Origin: Actinomycetes bacterium
GTDB taxonomy: Bacteria > Actinomycetota > Acidimicrobiia > Acidimicrobiales > Ilumatobacteraceae
DNA length: 64,000 bases
Reading direction: 5' to 3'
NCBI GenBank assembly: GCA_025359865.1
Contig: JANYDH010000079.1
Coordinates: forward strand, 1 to 64,000
A program made the translations under genes and the position numbers. Below, piece by piece: positions 1-8,097 of this stretch. The stretch's first letter is position 1. Each line of letters begins with the position of its first letter. The notes under the pieces were generated by a model. The model was not told the origin of the DNA, did not search any database, and saw only the letters and a program-made list of their open reading frames with translations.

Positions 1-1460
1 ACACTGCCCAGATCAAAGCGATCCTGCTCACCGGCGGATCATCACGCATCCCGATCATCTCTGAGCTGCTCTGTACCGAATTCGATCGGCCCATCGTCAC
101 CACCGCCCACCCGAAGCATTCCGTTGCCCTGGGTGCGGCACGAACGACGGCACGAACGACGGCACGAACGACAGCACGAACGACAGCACGAACGACAGCG
201 ACACCAGCTCAGCCACTTCAGGAACTACCCACCAACACTGCCTCACCGAAGCCTTCGCAGCGTAAGGCGTTCACCATCATCGGTGTCGCACTAGTAGCAG
301 TGGTTGGCGTCACGGTGTTCGCCCTGACCCGCCCGGATGACGCTACGAACGCCAGCTCATCGAGCGCCGGTGCGACCAGCCTCGCGCCGGCACCAACAGC
401 GGCGACAGCAGCGACAGCGGCCAGCGACACTCTTGCAGCGGCACCCGTGCCGACGACGACCGCGCCCGGAGCTGTCCCGGTGCCTGCCGCCGTGGTCGTA
501 CCGGCCGGTGCCGTGGATCTCGGCCATAGCGTGTTCTTCACGTTGCCCGACGGCTATACGAGCGTGCCATCGGGCGAAGGTTCGATCAACATCACCAACG
601 GCACGTTCTCGATGCAAGCCGCTGTTGTTGTGCGCCTGCCCGGCGAGGACCCCATCACGGTGTTGCAAGAGTACATCAACACGTTCGACCCGACGTTTGA
701 ATCAGTCGCCTACACCCAGACGAACATCCGGCCGGTCGACACGTCCGGCGTGGTGCCCGGCGACGGACTGTTCCTGTTCTACCGCGAACTCGACAACAAC
801 GGCACGAGCGGCGCACAGGGGACGATCGAGGTATTTCGGCGTGGCGATGGACTGACGTTACTGACCGACGTCTACAACTCGATCGACGACCAAAGCGGTA
901 CCGCCTTCCCTCAAGGAAGCATCGATGGGCTGCGCACATCGCTGCTGGCGGCACCCCTCGTGGGCAACCCTGTCGAACTCACCGCGCTGACAGCGACGCG
1001 CACCACGTCGGTACACGAGCCGTTCGAGGTCGATGGACTGGTCCGGCTCACCCCTCCCGCCGGCTGGACGGTCAAACTCCCAGGCCCCGGTCTAGTGTGG
1101 TTCTCGCGCCCGGACGGGCAGACCTTCGTGGCCGGCAGGGTCGCCGATCTGGCCGATCTCGAAGCTGCGAAGAGCCTCGGCCAAGCCGACGTGCTCAAAC
1201 TTCAACCGACAGCGGTATTCGAGAACGCGATCGACTTCTCCGACCCCGTCGCATACAACTTCACGACTGCGTACTGGCATGCGACCGATCCGACGGGACA
1301 ACTCATCAGCGGGTCCATCTCGATCTGGTTCAATCCAAACTCCGGTGAGGCGTATGAGGCGCTCCAGTTCTGGGTGGGGGCGACCGACGTTCCGCCGAGC
1401 ACCCTGGAGAGCACCTTCTTCTTCCAAAGCTTCTACGCGAGCATCAACTCATCGCGCTAG
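1..1460 (+). CDS. Membrane-anchored Hsp70-family protein, C-terminal part (5' end outside window)
   Basis: The reading frame is open from base 3. The first residues look like the end of an Hsp70 nucleotide-binding domain: ILLTGGSSRIPII is the adenosine-binding GGSSRIP motif, and HPKHSVALGAA matches the usual DPxxAVAxGAA end of the domain. Then come five exact ARTT repeats (138-197), a proline-rich stretch, one membrane helix (about 270-330) and a Thr/Ala/Pro-rich linker. A roughly 280-residue soluble domain follows, probably outside the cell, in two halves that each begin with a short beta-rich motif. No substrate-binding domain of classical DnaK is visible. I infer a membrane sensor or structural protein rather than a folding chaperone. 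The gene at 31532-33214 has a similar plan. The domain after the helix is not one I recognise. Confidence 0.75.
   Translation, partial: TAQIKAILLTGGSSRIPIISELLCTEFDRPIVTTAHPKHSVALGAARTTARTTARTTARTTARTTATPAQPLQELPTNTASPKPSQRKAFTIIGVALVAVVGVTVFALTRPDDATNASSSSAGATSLAPAPTAATAATAASDTLAAAPVPTTTAPGAVPVPAAVVVPAGAVDLGHSVFFTLPDGYTSVPSGEGSINITNGTFSMQAAVVVRLPGEDPITVLQEYINTFDPTFESVAYTQTNIRPVDTSGVVPGDGLFLFYRELDNNGTSGAQGTIEVFRRGDGLTLLTDVYNSIDDQSGTAFPQGSIDGLRTSLLAAPLVGNPVELTALTATRTTSVHEPFEVDGLVRLTPPAGWTVKLPGPGLVWFSRPDGQTFVAGRVADLADLEAAKSLGQADVLKLQPTAVFENAIDFSDPVAYNFTTAYWHATDPTGQLISGSISIWFNPNSGEAYEALQFWVGATDVPPSTLESTFFFQSFYASINSSR
138..197 (+). repeat. Five 12-bp tandem repeats encoding ARTT
   Basis: Five in-frame copies of GCACGAACGACR run head to tail between the Hsp70-like domain and the membrane helix of the first gene. 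They encode Ala-Arg-Thr-Thr. The first two end in G and the last three in A. The unit is a multiple of three, so copy-number change would alter linker length without breaking the frame. Confidence 0.9.
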
Positions 1461-1476
1461 CAACTCATCGGGCTAG
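1445..1476. repeat. 16-bp tandem duplication spanning a stop codon
   Basis: CAACTCATCGCGCTAG (1445-1460) is followed directly by CAACTCATCGGGCTAG (1461-1476), 15 of 16 identical. The TAG of the first copy is the stop of the upstream gene, and the second copy supplies a second in-frame TAG. Confidence 0.9.
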
Positions 1477-2729
1477 CGGCCCGCGGCAGGAGCTGGGCCG
1501 CCGGTACCGGCGAACTCGGGCGGTGCTTCGTGACCGAGGAAGATCCGGCCGAGTTCGGCATACAGCGGGTGGGCGACCCAGCGATGGGTTGCGCACCCAT
1601 GAGCATCACGGAGTTTGCGTTCGAGCGGGCTGTCCATCCGGATCGCGCTGGTACCGGCTGCGTTGTGGATGGAGTCGACCACGTGCATCGAAGCATTCGC
1701 AGCATGGGTGCATGCCAGTCGGGCGATCTGGGTGACGGGGCCTGACGGTGCCTCACGGCCGGTGCGCAATTCGTCCTCGACCTGGCCCATCGCCTCGAAC
1801 AAGAACGCTCTTGCGGCGCGCAGGTTCGCCTCACCTTCGCCCATGCGCTGATGCGCTACGGGACGATCTCGTAGCAACGTGCTCGACAGCATCGGGGTCT
1901 TGCTACCGGCCAATTCAACGAATGAGTCGAGCGCACCCCGGGCCACGCCGATGGCAATGGCCGCCTTGTTGTATGCCAACCGCAGCGGAACGGGTATCCG
2001 GAACACCGGGTTGTCGTACAGGGGCGGAACCGTGACGAGATCGACGCCGGCAAATCGTGCCGGCACCAGACCACCGTCGGTGAACACGTCGTGGCTACCC
2101 GAGCCGCGCAGGCCGGACACATCCCACGTGTCGACGATTTCCCACTGATCGCGTTCCAGCATCCATAGTTTGACGATCGGTGCACCGTTGACGATCTTGA
2201 TCGCATCGTTTTCGAAGACGGGGGCGACGATGAAGAACCACGTAGCGTTGTGGCAGCCGCTGATGAACGTGGCTTGGCCCCACACCCGGTAGCTACCATC
2301 GGGTTGCTCGACCGCTTTCGAGGGCCTGGTACCTGGGCCGCCGCCGCCGCACATGATGACCCGCGGGTTGTCGAGGTAGACCTCTTTGGCAAGCTCCTTG
2401 GCCATGCCACCGGCGGCCATCGCGTTGATCTCGCTTCCGAGCATCACGTTCCAACCGACCGACGCATCGATTGCTGCGATCGCCTCGAGCACCTCGATGG
2501 TCTCGCCGACCGAAGCATCCTCGCCGCCAAGCTCTCGCGGTATCGCGAAGCGGAACAGTCCTTCGTCGACCAACGCATCGATCGCCCACGTCGGGCAGCG
2601 GCGCAACTGTTGGGCTTCGTCGCCACCTTGACGAATCACATCCGACAGCTTGGCAACACGTTCCACAAGCGTGCCCTGTGGTTGCGGCTGCTCATGACCG
2701 ACCAGCTTTTCGGATTCGATGGTTGACAC
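1473..2729 (-). CDS. Acyl-CoA dehydrogenase-like flavoprotein (type 2 C-terminal domain)
   Basis: About 418 residues with the acyl-CoA dehydrogenase fold: a helical N-terminal domain (LRRCPTWAIDALVDEGLFRF, then PRELGGEDAS), a central beta domain (ISGCHNATWFFIVAP, TWDVSGLRGSGSHDV) and a C-terminal helical domain ending near HRWVAHPLYAELGRIFLG. The GLRGSGSHD segment and the C-terminus place it with the type 2 group, which contains both dehydrogenases and reduced-flavin monooxygenases of the HsaA/DszC kind. No clear catalytic Glu is evident, so monooxygenase activity is possible. The frame is open to 2783, but GTG at 2729 has GGAGG eight bases upstream and is my chosen start. It is divergent from the SDR at 2845 and shares its promoter region, which holds the 2785-2802 motif. 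Confidence 0.85.
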   Translation of the reverse strand: MSTIESEKLVGHEQPQPQGTLVERVAKLSDVIRQGGDEAQQLRRCPTWAIDALVDEGLFRFAIPRELGGEDASVGETIEVLEAIAAIDASVGWNVMLGSEINAMAAGGMAKELAKEVYLDNPRVIMCGGGGPGTRPSKAVEQPDGSYRVWGQATFISGCHNATWFFIVAPVFENDAIKIVNGAPIVKLWMLERDQWEIVDTWDVSGLRGSGSHDVFTDGGLVPARFAGVDLVTVPPLYDNPVFRIPVPLRLAYNKAAIAIGVARGALDSFVELAGSKTPMLSSTLLRDRPVAHQRMGEGEANLRAARAFLFEAMGQVEDELRTGREAPSGPVTQIARLACTHAANASMHVVDSIHNAAGTSAIRMDSPLERKLRDAHGCATHRWVAHPLYAELGRIFLGHEAPPEFAGTGGPAPAAGR

Positions 2730-2784
2730 GGCGACGACCTCCAGAGACGATCGGTCACGACACTGCAACGAGAATTCGCGCACT

Positions 2785-2802
2785 AATTGACCAGTGAGTA
2801 TG
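2785..2802 (+). promoter_or_regulatory. Putative operator, copy 1 of a shared motif
   Basis: AATTGACCAGTGAGTATG lies between the divergent flavoprotein and SDR genes. It matches 15 of 18 bases of the site in front of the ABC binding protein (24210-24227, reverse strand) and about 12 of 18 bases of the site at 15008-15027. Size and partial symmetry suit a TetR-type repressor; no such regulator lies in the window. Confidence 0.55.
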
Positions 2803-2844
2803 CTAACTCGACAGCCAGTCGTGGCTCATCAACGGAGGGGAACC

Positions 2845-3624
2845 ATGGGGGAACTCGAGGGCCGTGTCGCCTGCATCACGGGCGGCACGAGAGGAATCGG
2901 TTTGGCAATCGCACGAGCGTTTCTCGATGAGGGTGCACGTGTGGTCATCAACGGCCGAGATGCCGCCAAGGCGCAGGTGTCGATCGACTCGCTCGACGCG
3001 GGCGACCGGGTGCACTTCATCGCCGGCGACGTGAAGGTGCGCGCCGATTGCGAAGCCATCGTCGAGGGCACGGTCGCCCACTTCGGCGGCATCGACATAC
3101 TGGTACCCAACGCCGGAGGCGGCAGCAACTACGCGGTCGTCGCACAGATGACCGACGAGTCGATGCAGGACGCGATGCTGTGGAACTTCTGGCACACGTT
3201 CTGGACCATGCGCGCTGCGCTCAACCACATGATTCCGAAGGGTTGGGGGCGAATCATTGCGATGAGCTCCGTCGAGGGCAAGATGGGCAAGCCGGCGATC
3301 TCGAGCTACGTCGCGTCGAAGCATGCGATCAACGGGTTGTGCAAGTCCGCTGCCAAAGAGGTGGGCACGATGGGTATCACCGTCAACGCGGTGTGCCCCG
3401 GTGCCATCGAGACCGACGTGATGAAGGCCCAGGGCCCTGGCGCCGCCGAAGCGATGGGTCTGACCTATGACGGACTGCTGCAGATGTTCGCCAACGACTC
3501 GGCGGTCAAGCGGCTGAACGACTGCGAAGACGTCGCCATCGTCGCCGTGCTGCTGGCGTCTGACGCCGGAGCCGGAATCACCGGATCGATGATCTCGATC
3601 GACGGCGGAACATCGCCGTACTGA
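2845..3624 (+). CDS. SDR-family oxidoreductase
   Basis: A classical 259-residue short-chain dehydrogenase with a Rossmann fold. The nucleotide motif TGGTRGIG is near residue 13, NAGGG is the NNAG equivalent, and the catalytic Ser-Tyr-Lys appears as SSVEG and SYVASKHA. The C-terminus ends with the family hallmark SIDGGTSPY. It should reduce or oxidise a ketone/alcohol with NAD(P). The start is ATG 2845 behind GGAGGGG, not the in-frame GTG at 2794. It is the upstream member of a tandem paralog pair with the gene at 3688. Divergent from the acyl-CoA dehydrogenase-like gene, it presumably works in the same pathway. The substrate cannot be told from the sequence. Confidence 0.92.
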   Translation: MGELEGRVACITGGTRGIGLAIARAFLDEGARVVINGRDAAKAQVSIDSLDAGDRVHFIAGDVKVRADCEAIVEGTVAHFGGIDILVPNAGGGSNYAVVAQMTDESMQDAMLWNFWHTFWTMRAALNHMIPKGWGRIIAMSSVEGKMGKPAISSYVASKHAINGLCKSAAKEVGTMGITVNAVCPGAIETDVMKAQGPGAAEAMGLTYDGLLQMFANDSAVKRLNDCEDVAIVAVLLASDAGAGITGSMISIDGGTSPY

Positions 3625-3687
3625 CGGCACACGAATCAACGCAGAACGCACACGAAACCAACGCTGGACGAAAAGGGGAGCAACAAC

Positions 3688-4470
3688 ATGGGCAAGCTCG
3701 ATGGCAAGGTTGCGTGCATCACGGGCGGCACGCGCAGCATCGGCAGGGCAATCGCCGAGGCGTTCATTGCTCAAGGCGCATCGGTCGTCGTGAACGGGCG
3801 CGGCGCGGCCAAGGGGCAGCAGTGCCTCGACGAACTCGGCGCAGGTGACCGCGCCGCGTTCTTTGCTGGCGACGCGTCGAAGCAGTCCACCGTCGAAGGA
3901 CTGATCGACTTCACGATCGAACGCTATGGACAGCTCGACATCTGCTGCCTCAACTCTGGCGGCCTGCAGATGACGGCACCGGTCGCGCAGATGACCGACG
4001 AGGAGTGGAAGCTCGAGATCGACTGGAACCTGAACCACGTGTTCTGGGGCATGCGTCGCGCACTGAACCACATGATCCCACGGCAGTCCGGCCGGATCAT
4101 TGTTACATCGTCGGTCGAGGGCAAGCTCGGCAAACCAGGCATCTCCGGCTACGTCACCACTAAGCATGCGGTCAACGGGTTGGTCAAGTCGGCTGCGCAA
4201 GAAGTGGGCACACTCGGCATCACCGTCAACGCGATCCTGCCGGGCCTCATCGAGACCGACATCGTGCGCGCCACCGGCCCCGACTCTGCCATCGCGATGG
4301 GGCTCGACGGCTACGACGCGCTCATCGACATGTTCGCCCAAGAGTCGTGCATCAAGCGCCCCAACCGTGTCGAAGAAGTGGCGGCCGTTGCTGTGCTGCT
4401 CGCCTCCGATGCGGCCCGCAACATGACGGGTTGCCTGTTCCCCGTCGACGGCGGGACGATGCCCTACTGA
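3688..4470 (+). CDS. SDR-family oxidoreductase, tandem paralog
   Basis: A 260-residue classical SDR with TGGTRSIG, NSGGL in place of NNAG, and catalytic residues in SSVEG and GYVTTKHA. The ending FPVDGGTMPY parallels the SIDGGTSPY of its upstream neighbour. The two share long identical blocks such as RALNHMIP/RAALNHMIP and SAAKEVGT/SAAQEVGT, so they arose by tandem duplication. An AAAAGGGGAG ribosome site precedes ATG 3688. They may act on related intermediates or as two subunits; the sequence does not decide. The gene is convergent with the PEP-mobile-domain gene, and its stop lies in a 16-bp tandem repeat. Confidence 0.92.
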   Translation: MGKLDGKVACITGGTRSIGRAIAEAFIAQGASVVVNGRGAAKGQQCLDELGAGDRAAFFAGDASKQSTVEGLIDFTIERYGQLDICCLNSGGLQMTAPVAQMTDEEWKLEIDWNLNHVFWGMRRALNHMIPRQSGRIIVTSSVEGKLGKPGISGYVTTKHAVNGLVKSAAQEVGTLGITVNAILPGLIETDIVRATGPDSAIAMGLDGYDALIDMFAQESCIKRPNRVEEVAAVAVLLASDAARNMTGCLFPVDGGTMPY

Positions 4471-4511
4471 CCGAACTCGGGACTGATCGAACTCGGGACT
4501 GACCGAACTCG
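4466..4511. repeat. 16-bp tandem repeat (2.9 copies) spanning a stop codon
   Basis: ACTGAYCGAACTCGGG is repeated nearly three times from the TGA of the SDR gene into the convergent intergenic gap (4466-4481, 4482-4497, 4498-4511). Copies differ at one C/T position. The repeat starts inside the stop-codon region, as at 1445, 17764 and 28609. Confidence 0.9.
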
Positions 4512-4526
4512 GCGGTCACCACCGTC

Positions 4527-6266
4527 TCAGAGAGAGACGATGGTCACCGTGCCGGTCGATCCGTCGACGGTGATGGTGGCGCCGTCGGGGATGCGCTGCG
4601 TGGCATCGACCACCGACACGACGCACGGCACACCAACCTCGCGGCTGACGATGGCAGCGTGGCTGGCGATCGCCCCGACGTTGACCACCACCCCGGCTAC
4701 CGACAAGAACAGCGGCGTCCACGATGGGTCGGTCGTGGGCGCAATCATGATGTCGGTTGGTTCCAGGTTGGGTGCGTCGGCGGGGTCGAGGATCACCCGC
4801 GCGGTACCAGTGACCACCCCTTGAGCGGCGGGCGCACCCTGCAACACATCACCCACGCTGACCGGCGTCGCGGTTGCTCCCGCGTTGCGACGCGCCCACG
4901 TGGAGATCGGCGGTACACCGTCTTCGAGTGCGACGATGTACGGCGGCTCAAGTTCGCTGAGTTGCCTGAACGATTGGTCGCGCTCACGGATCGTGCCCGC
5001 AAACGATTCAGGGTCGGCCAAGAACGCATCGAGTTCGTCGTCGAGCAGCATGAACACCTGTTGCGGGTCGATGGTGACATCGCGCTGCACCATCCGCCGA
5101 CCGAGTTCCATGAACGCCAACTTGGCTTCGTGGATCACCCGGATGCACGCGCCCTTGCCGCGTTCGCGCAGCGAGTAGAACAACGCTGCCGACGACAGTC
5201 CAGCCTGCAGCATGCCGCTGGTCTCAGGGTCGTCGGCGACCAGCCCGAGGAGTTCGGCGGCCAACACTTTGCGCTGCTGCGCCGCGGCAGCGCGCGCCAC
5301 GTGTGGCGAACGGTCCTCGGTCTGGAACCGTAACCGCTCGAGCATCGACAACGCCAGGGTCGGTTTGGTGGTCCATGAGTGGGCGCGCATGTCCCACTCG
5401 TTCGGCCCGCGATGGCCATGCTCGGCCAACATTGCCTGCCATGCGGCAAGAAACCCCACAGCATCTGGAGATGACGATTGCGTCAGCCGATCGAGCAGGT
5501 CGCCGATGCCCTGATCGAACGCATCGGTTAACTCTGGCGATGCCTTGACGAGCCGGCTGAGATCCCACATCGCAAACGATGCCTCTGCCGACTCGATGTT
5601 TCCCACTGCCGCCATCACCTTGACGGCGTCTTCGCCACGACCGATCGCTGCACACACCGCTTGCACCGCGCCCGGCCCGAGCGATGCGCCAAGGCACACC
5701 TCGCAATACGACGTCCACACGTCGTAGATGAGTGGCGCCATCGCTCGACCCCGCGCCACCAATTCCGCATCGGACAACGAGGCCAGATTCGGTCGTTCGG
5801 CCACCGTACGCCGGGCCAGGGCAGCACCAGCGTCCATCGCCTCGAAGCGATCGGTGCTCATCACCCAGGCCATCTTGGTGGCCAGCTTGGCCGACTGTGC
5901 CTCGTTCTCGTCGTCCGGATGAGGCTGATAGACCGGTACCCCCGGATGGTCACCGAAGTAGGCCAAGTCGATTGCGGCCGGGGTGGCCCCCGGCATGCGG
6001 CACCCCATCAGACGCGGCAACGACAATTGATTGTAGAAGTACCCTCCCCAGTTACCGAACACCTCGGGCGGATCGAGCGCGAACTCATCGTGGTCGAGCA
6101 CACCGAACTGCACGAATCCCTCGGCGACCCCGGGGATGCACCCCTTCATCCACCCGAGGCTCCAGCCGAGCGGGCTGAACGGGTCTGGCCCGACCTCATC
6201 GGCGTTCGCGCGTGTGTAGTAGGGAAAGCGCGAGCTGATCTCGGTGTCGGTAATCCAACGATCCAT
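4527..6266 (-). CDS. PEP-utilising-enzyme mobile-domain protein (no ATP-grasp)
   Basis: 579 residues. The C-terminal 90 or so are the swivelling phosphohistidine domain of PEP synthase, pyruvate phosphate dikinase and rifampin phosphotransferase: GAIASHAAIVSREVG, with His536 as the expected phosphocarrier. The N-terminal 480 residues open with YYTRANADEVGPDPFSPLGW, a sequence type I associate with the middle, substrate-binding domain of rifampin-phosphotransferase-like proteins. The N-terminal ATP-grasp domain that would phosphorylate the His is absent. It may pair with a separate ATP-binding subunit (as phenylphosphate synthase splits its domains) or use another donor. ATG 6266 follows GGGGGA by about ten bases; the longer open frame to 6716 overlaps the divergent SDR. 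It is paralogous to 15065-16807. Confidence 0.82.
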   Translation of the reverse strand: MDRWITDTEISSRFPYYTRANADEVGPDPFSPLGWSLGWMKGCIPGVAEGFVQFGVLDHDEFALDPPEVFGNWGGYFYNQLSLPRLMGCRMPGATPAAIDLAYFGDHPGVPVYQPHPDDENEAQSAKLATKMAWVMSTDRFEAMDAGAALARRTVAERPNLASLSDAELVARGRAMAPLIYDVWTSYCEVCLGASLGPGAVQAVCAAIGRGEDAVKVMAAVGNIESAEASFAMWDLSRLVKASPELTDAFDQGIGDLLDRLTQSSSPDAVGFLAAWQAMLAEHGHRGPNEWDMRAHSWTTKPTLALSMLERLRFQTEDRSPHVARAAAAQQRKVLAAELLGLVADDPETSGMLQAGLSSAALFYSLRERGKGACIRVIHEAKLAFMELGRRMVQRDVTIDPQQVFMLLDDELDAFLADPESFAGTIRERDQSFRQLSELEPPYIVALEDGVPPISTWARRNAGATATPVSVGDVLQGAPAAQGVVTGTARVILDPADAPNLEPTDIMIAPTTDPSWTPLFLSVAGVVVNVGAIASHAAIVSREVGVPCVVSVVDATQRIPDGATITVDGSTGTVTIVSL

Positions 6267-6332
6267 GATGTGATGATCCCCCAACGTGTAATGCGCTTCG
6301 GCTCGTACCGGCGCGCGCAGAGCGAGTATCAC

Positions 6333-7163
6333 ATGACAATGGGGATCGAGCAACAGTTCCGGATGGACGATCTCGTCTCGGTGGTCACCGGCTCGGGCCA
6401 GGGCATCGGGCGGGCGATCGCATGGGCGCTGGCCGACCTGGGTAGTGATGTCGTACTCAACGCGCGACGGTTCGCCGACCTCGAGGTCGCTGCAGCCGGC
6501 ATTCGCGATCGCGGCCGTCGCGCGCTGATTGTCGAGGGCGACATTCGTGATTTCTCCGAGCAGCTCGCAACGCGCACGATGGACGAATTCGGGCGGATCG
6601 ACGTGTGGGTCAACAACGTCGGAGGGTCTGACGACAAGACGACCCTTGCACTGCTCGACACCCCCGACGATGTGTTCCGGTCGCAACTCGAACTCAACCT
6701 CACCAGCGCATTCCAAGGGTGCAAGGCAGCGGCGAAACGGATGACCAGCGGTGGGTCGATCATCAACATCTCCTCGGGCGCCGGAACCCGCGGCTCACCA
6801 TTCACCGGCCCCTATGCGGCAGCGAAGGCCGGGATGAACAACCTCACCCAGACATTGGCGCTCGAGCTCGCTCCGAAGATCAGGGTCAATGCCGTGGCCC
6901 CGGGACCCGTCGCCACCGAGGCGTTCCTCGAGGTGCTCAACGTCGCAAAACAACTCGACGAGATTGCCGCCACCATCCCCCTCGCACGATTGGGTACGCC
7001 TGACGACATCGCTGCTGCGGTGGTGTACTTCGCCTCACCGGCATCGTCGTGGGTGACCGGGCAACTGTTGCTCGTGGCGGGTGGCCGCACCCAACGTACC
7101 TACAACTACCGGCCACAGAACACCACGACCACCGCCGAATCAGTCGAGATGAAGGCACCATGA
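6333..7163 (+). CDS. SDR-family oxidoreductase
   Basis: About 276 residues. The nucleotide motif is TGSGQGIG, then NNVGG (NNAG equivalent), the catalytic Ser in ISSGAG and the YxxxK motif as PYAAAKAG. APGPVATEAF and the TGQLLLVAGG ending are normal for the family. A C-terminal extension of about 20 polar residues is unusual. ATG 6333 is chosen, with ATG 6339 a close alternative; the open frame reaches back to 5661 only as an antisense shadow. The stop overlaps the next start as ATGA (7160-7163), so it heads a three-gene operon with two MaoC-like genes. The combination suggests hydration and oxidation of a CoA thioester, by inference. Confidence 0.9.
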   Translation: MTMGIEQQFRMDDLVSVVTGSGQGIGRAIAWALADLGSDVVLNARRFADLEVAAAGIRDRGRRALIVEGDIRDFSEQLATRTMDEFGRIDVWVNNVGGSDDKTTLALLDTPDDVFRSQLELNLTSAFQGCKAAAKRMTSGGSIINISSGAGTRGSPFTGPYAAAKAGMNNLTQTLALELAPKIRVNAVAPGPVATEAFLEVLNVAKQLDEIAATIPLARLGTPDDIAAAVVYFASPASSWVTGQLLLVAGGRTQRTYNYRPQNTTTTAESVEMKAP

Positions 7164-7612
7164 CGATCACCACGACCATCACCGAGGACGAGGTACGGGC
7201 GTTGGTCGGCCACCGCTTCGTCGGCGGCCGATACCGGATCGAGCACTGGGAGAACTGGCTGCTCACCAACTGCACCGGCAGCGAACCTCTGCCCGACACG
7301 CTGGTCCACCCGATCGCGTTGTTCCACGTCCCCATCCTTGGCGTGGGCACGTCGATCACTGAACTGTTCGCTCTCGGCCATGCCCGCGGAGCTGGTTCGG
7401 TCGGACTCGAGGGGTACGACTGGGAGTACTTCGAAACCTTGCACGAAGACATCGAATACCGGATGGAAGGTGGCATCGTCGAGGCCGAGCGACGCACGAG
7501 TGACGACGGCCGGGTGTACGACCTCGTCGCATTCCAGATCGGTCTCCACGACGGAGACCACATGGTCGCACGAATCACGAACCGCTGGCGGTTCTACCGG
7601 GAGGCATCATGA
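7160..7612 (+). CDS. MaoC/FAS1-like dehydratase domain protein (first hot-dog)
   Basis: 150 residues with the look of a single hot-dog domain of the MaoC/FAS1-dehydratase group: an N-terminal VGHRFVGGRYRI segment, a central helix region around TSITELFALGHARG and a beta-rich end with YDLVAFQIGLHDGD. The Asp/His hydratase motif is not obvious, which fits the non-catalytic half of a two-gene hydratase. It is joined to the genes on both sides by ATGA overlaps (7160-7163 and 7609-7612), so translation is probably coupled and the product probably pairs with the next one. Family assignment rests on fold-like pattern and context. Confidence 0.62.
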   Translation: MTITTTITEDEVRALVGHRFVGGRYRIEHWENWLLTNCTGSEPLPDTLVHPIALFHVPILGVGTSITELFALGHARGAGSVGLEGYDWEYFETLHEDIEYRMEGGIVEAERRTSDDGRVYDLVAFQIGLHDGDHMVARITNRWRFYREAS

Positions 7613-8010
7613 ACGTGCAGGTCGGCGACGAGATCGCCCCGTGGACGATGGCGCACGTAGACCCGGCCCGGATGCGGACGATGGCGGCCATCTTGCGCGA
7701 CCCGTACTCGGTGCACTGGGATTCGGTGGCCAACGGCGCGCTGGGGATCCCCGGACGGGTGGTCAACCAGGGTCCACTCAACCTCGGCTATGTCGTCAAC
7801 ATGTTGATGGCCTGGGCCGGCCCACAGTGTGTGCGTCGCCTCACCGTGTCGTTCGGACACCCGGTACTCGACGGCGATCATGTGGTCGCACACGGCCGTG
7901 TCACGGCGGTAGAGCCGGGGGCCACCGAAACAAGGGCCACGTGCGACATCTGGTTGGATCGTGAAGGCGTCCCGGTCGTCACCGGAACCGCCGTCGTCGC
8001 CGTCACCTGA
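7609..8010 (+). CDS. MaoC-like dehydratase/hydratase (second hot-dog)
   Basis: 133 residues resembling the R-specific enoyl-CoA hydratase fold. RDPYSVHWD resembles the hydratase motif in which an Asp and a His activate water, and it is followed by GRVVNQGPLNLGYVVNMLMAW and SFGHPVLDGD. The likely reaction is hydration or dehydration of a CoA thioester, with the preceding small hot-dog protein as partner. It begins inside the stop of that gene (ATGA) and closes the operon. About 85 bases without a clear gene or terminator separate it from the DUF4157 gene. Confidence 0.75.
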   Translation: MNVQVGDEIAPWTMAHVDPARMRTMAAILRDPYSVHWDSVANGALGIPGRVVNQGPLNLGYVVNMLMAWAGPQCVRRLTVSFGHPVLDGDHVVAHGRVTAVEPGATETRATCDIWLDREGVPVVTGTAVVAVT

Positions 8011-8097
8011 TGCTGCGGGGCACTGTTCATAGGGGATCATCCGGGTTAGAATCGCGGAATCGAGAACTCCTTCGCTCCTCCCGTGCGTGAATAGCCG

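Noticed and set aside
138-197. CRISPR-like array
   Set aside because: The repeats are contiguous 12-bp units without spacers, in frame within a gene.
2803-4341. 512-residue open frame on the minus strand
   Set aside because: Exact antisense of the two SDR genes; its sequence is rich in Arg, His, Asp and Val as expected for a codon-phase shadow and matches no family.
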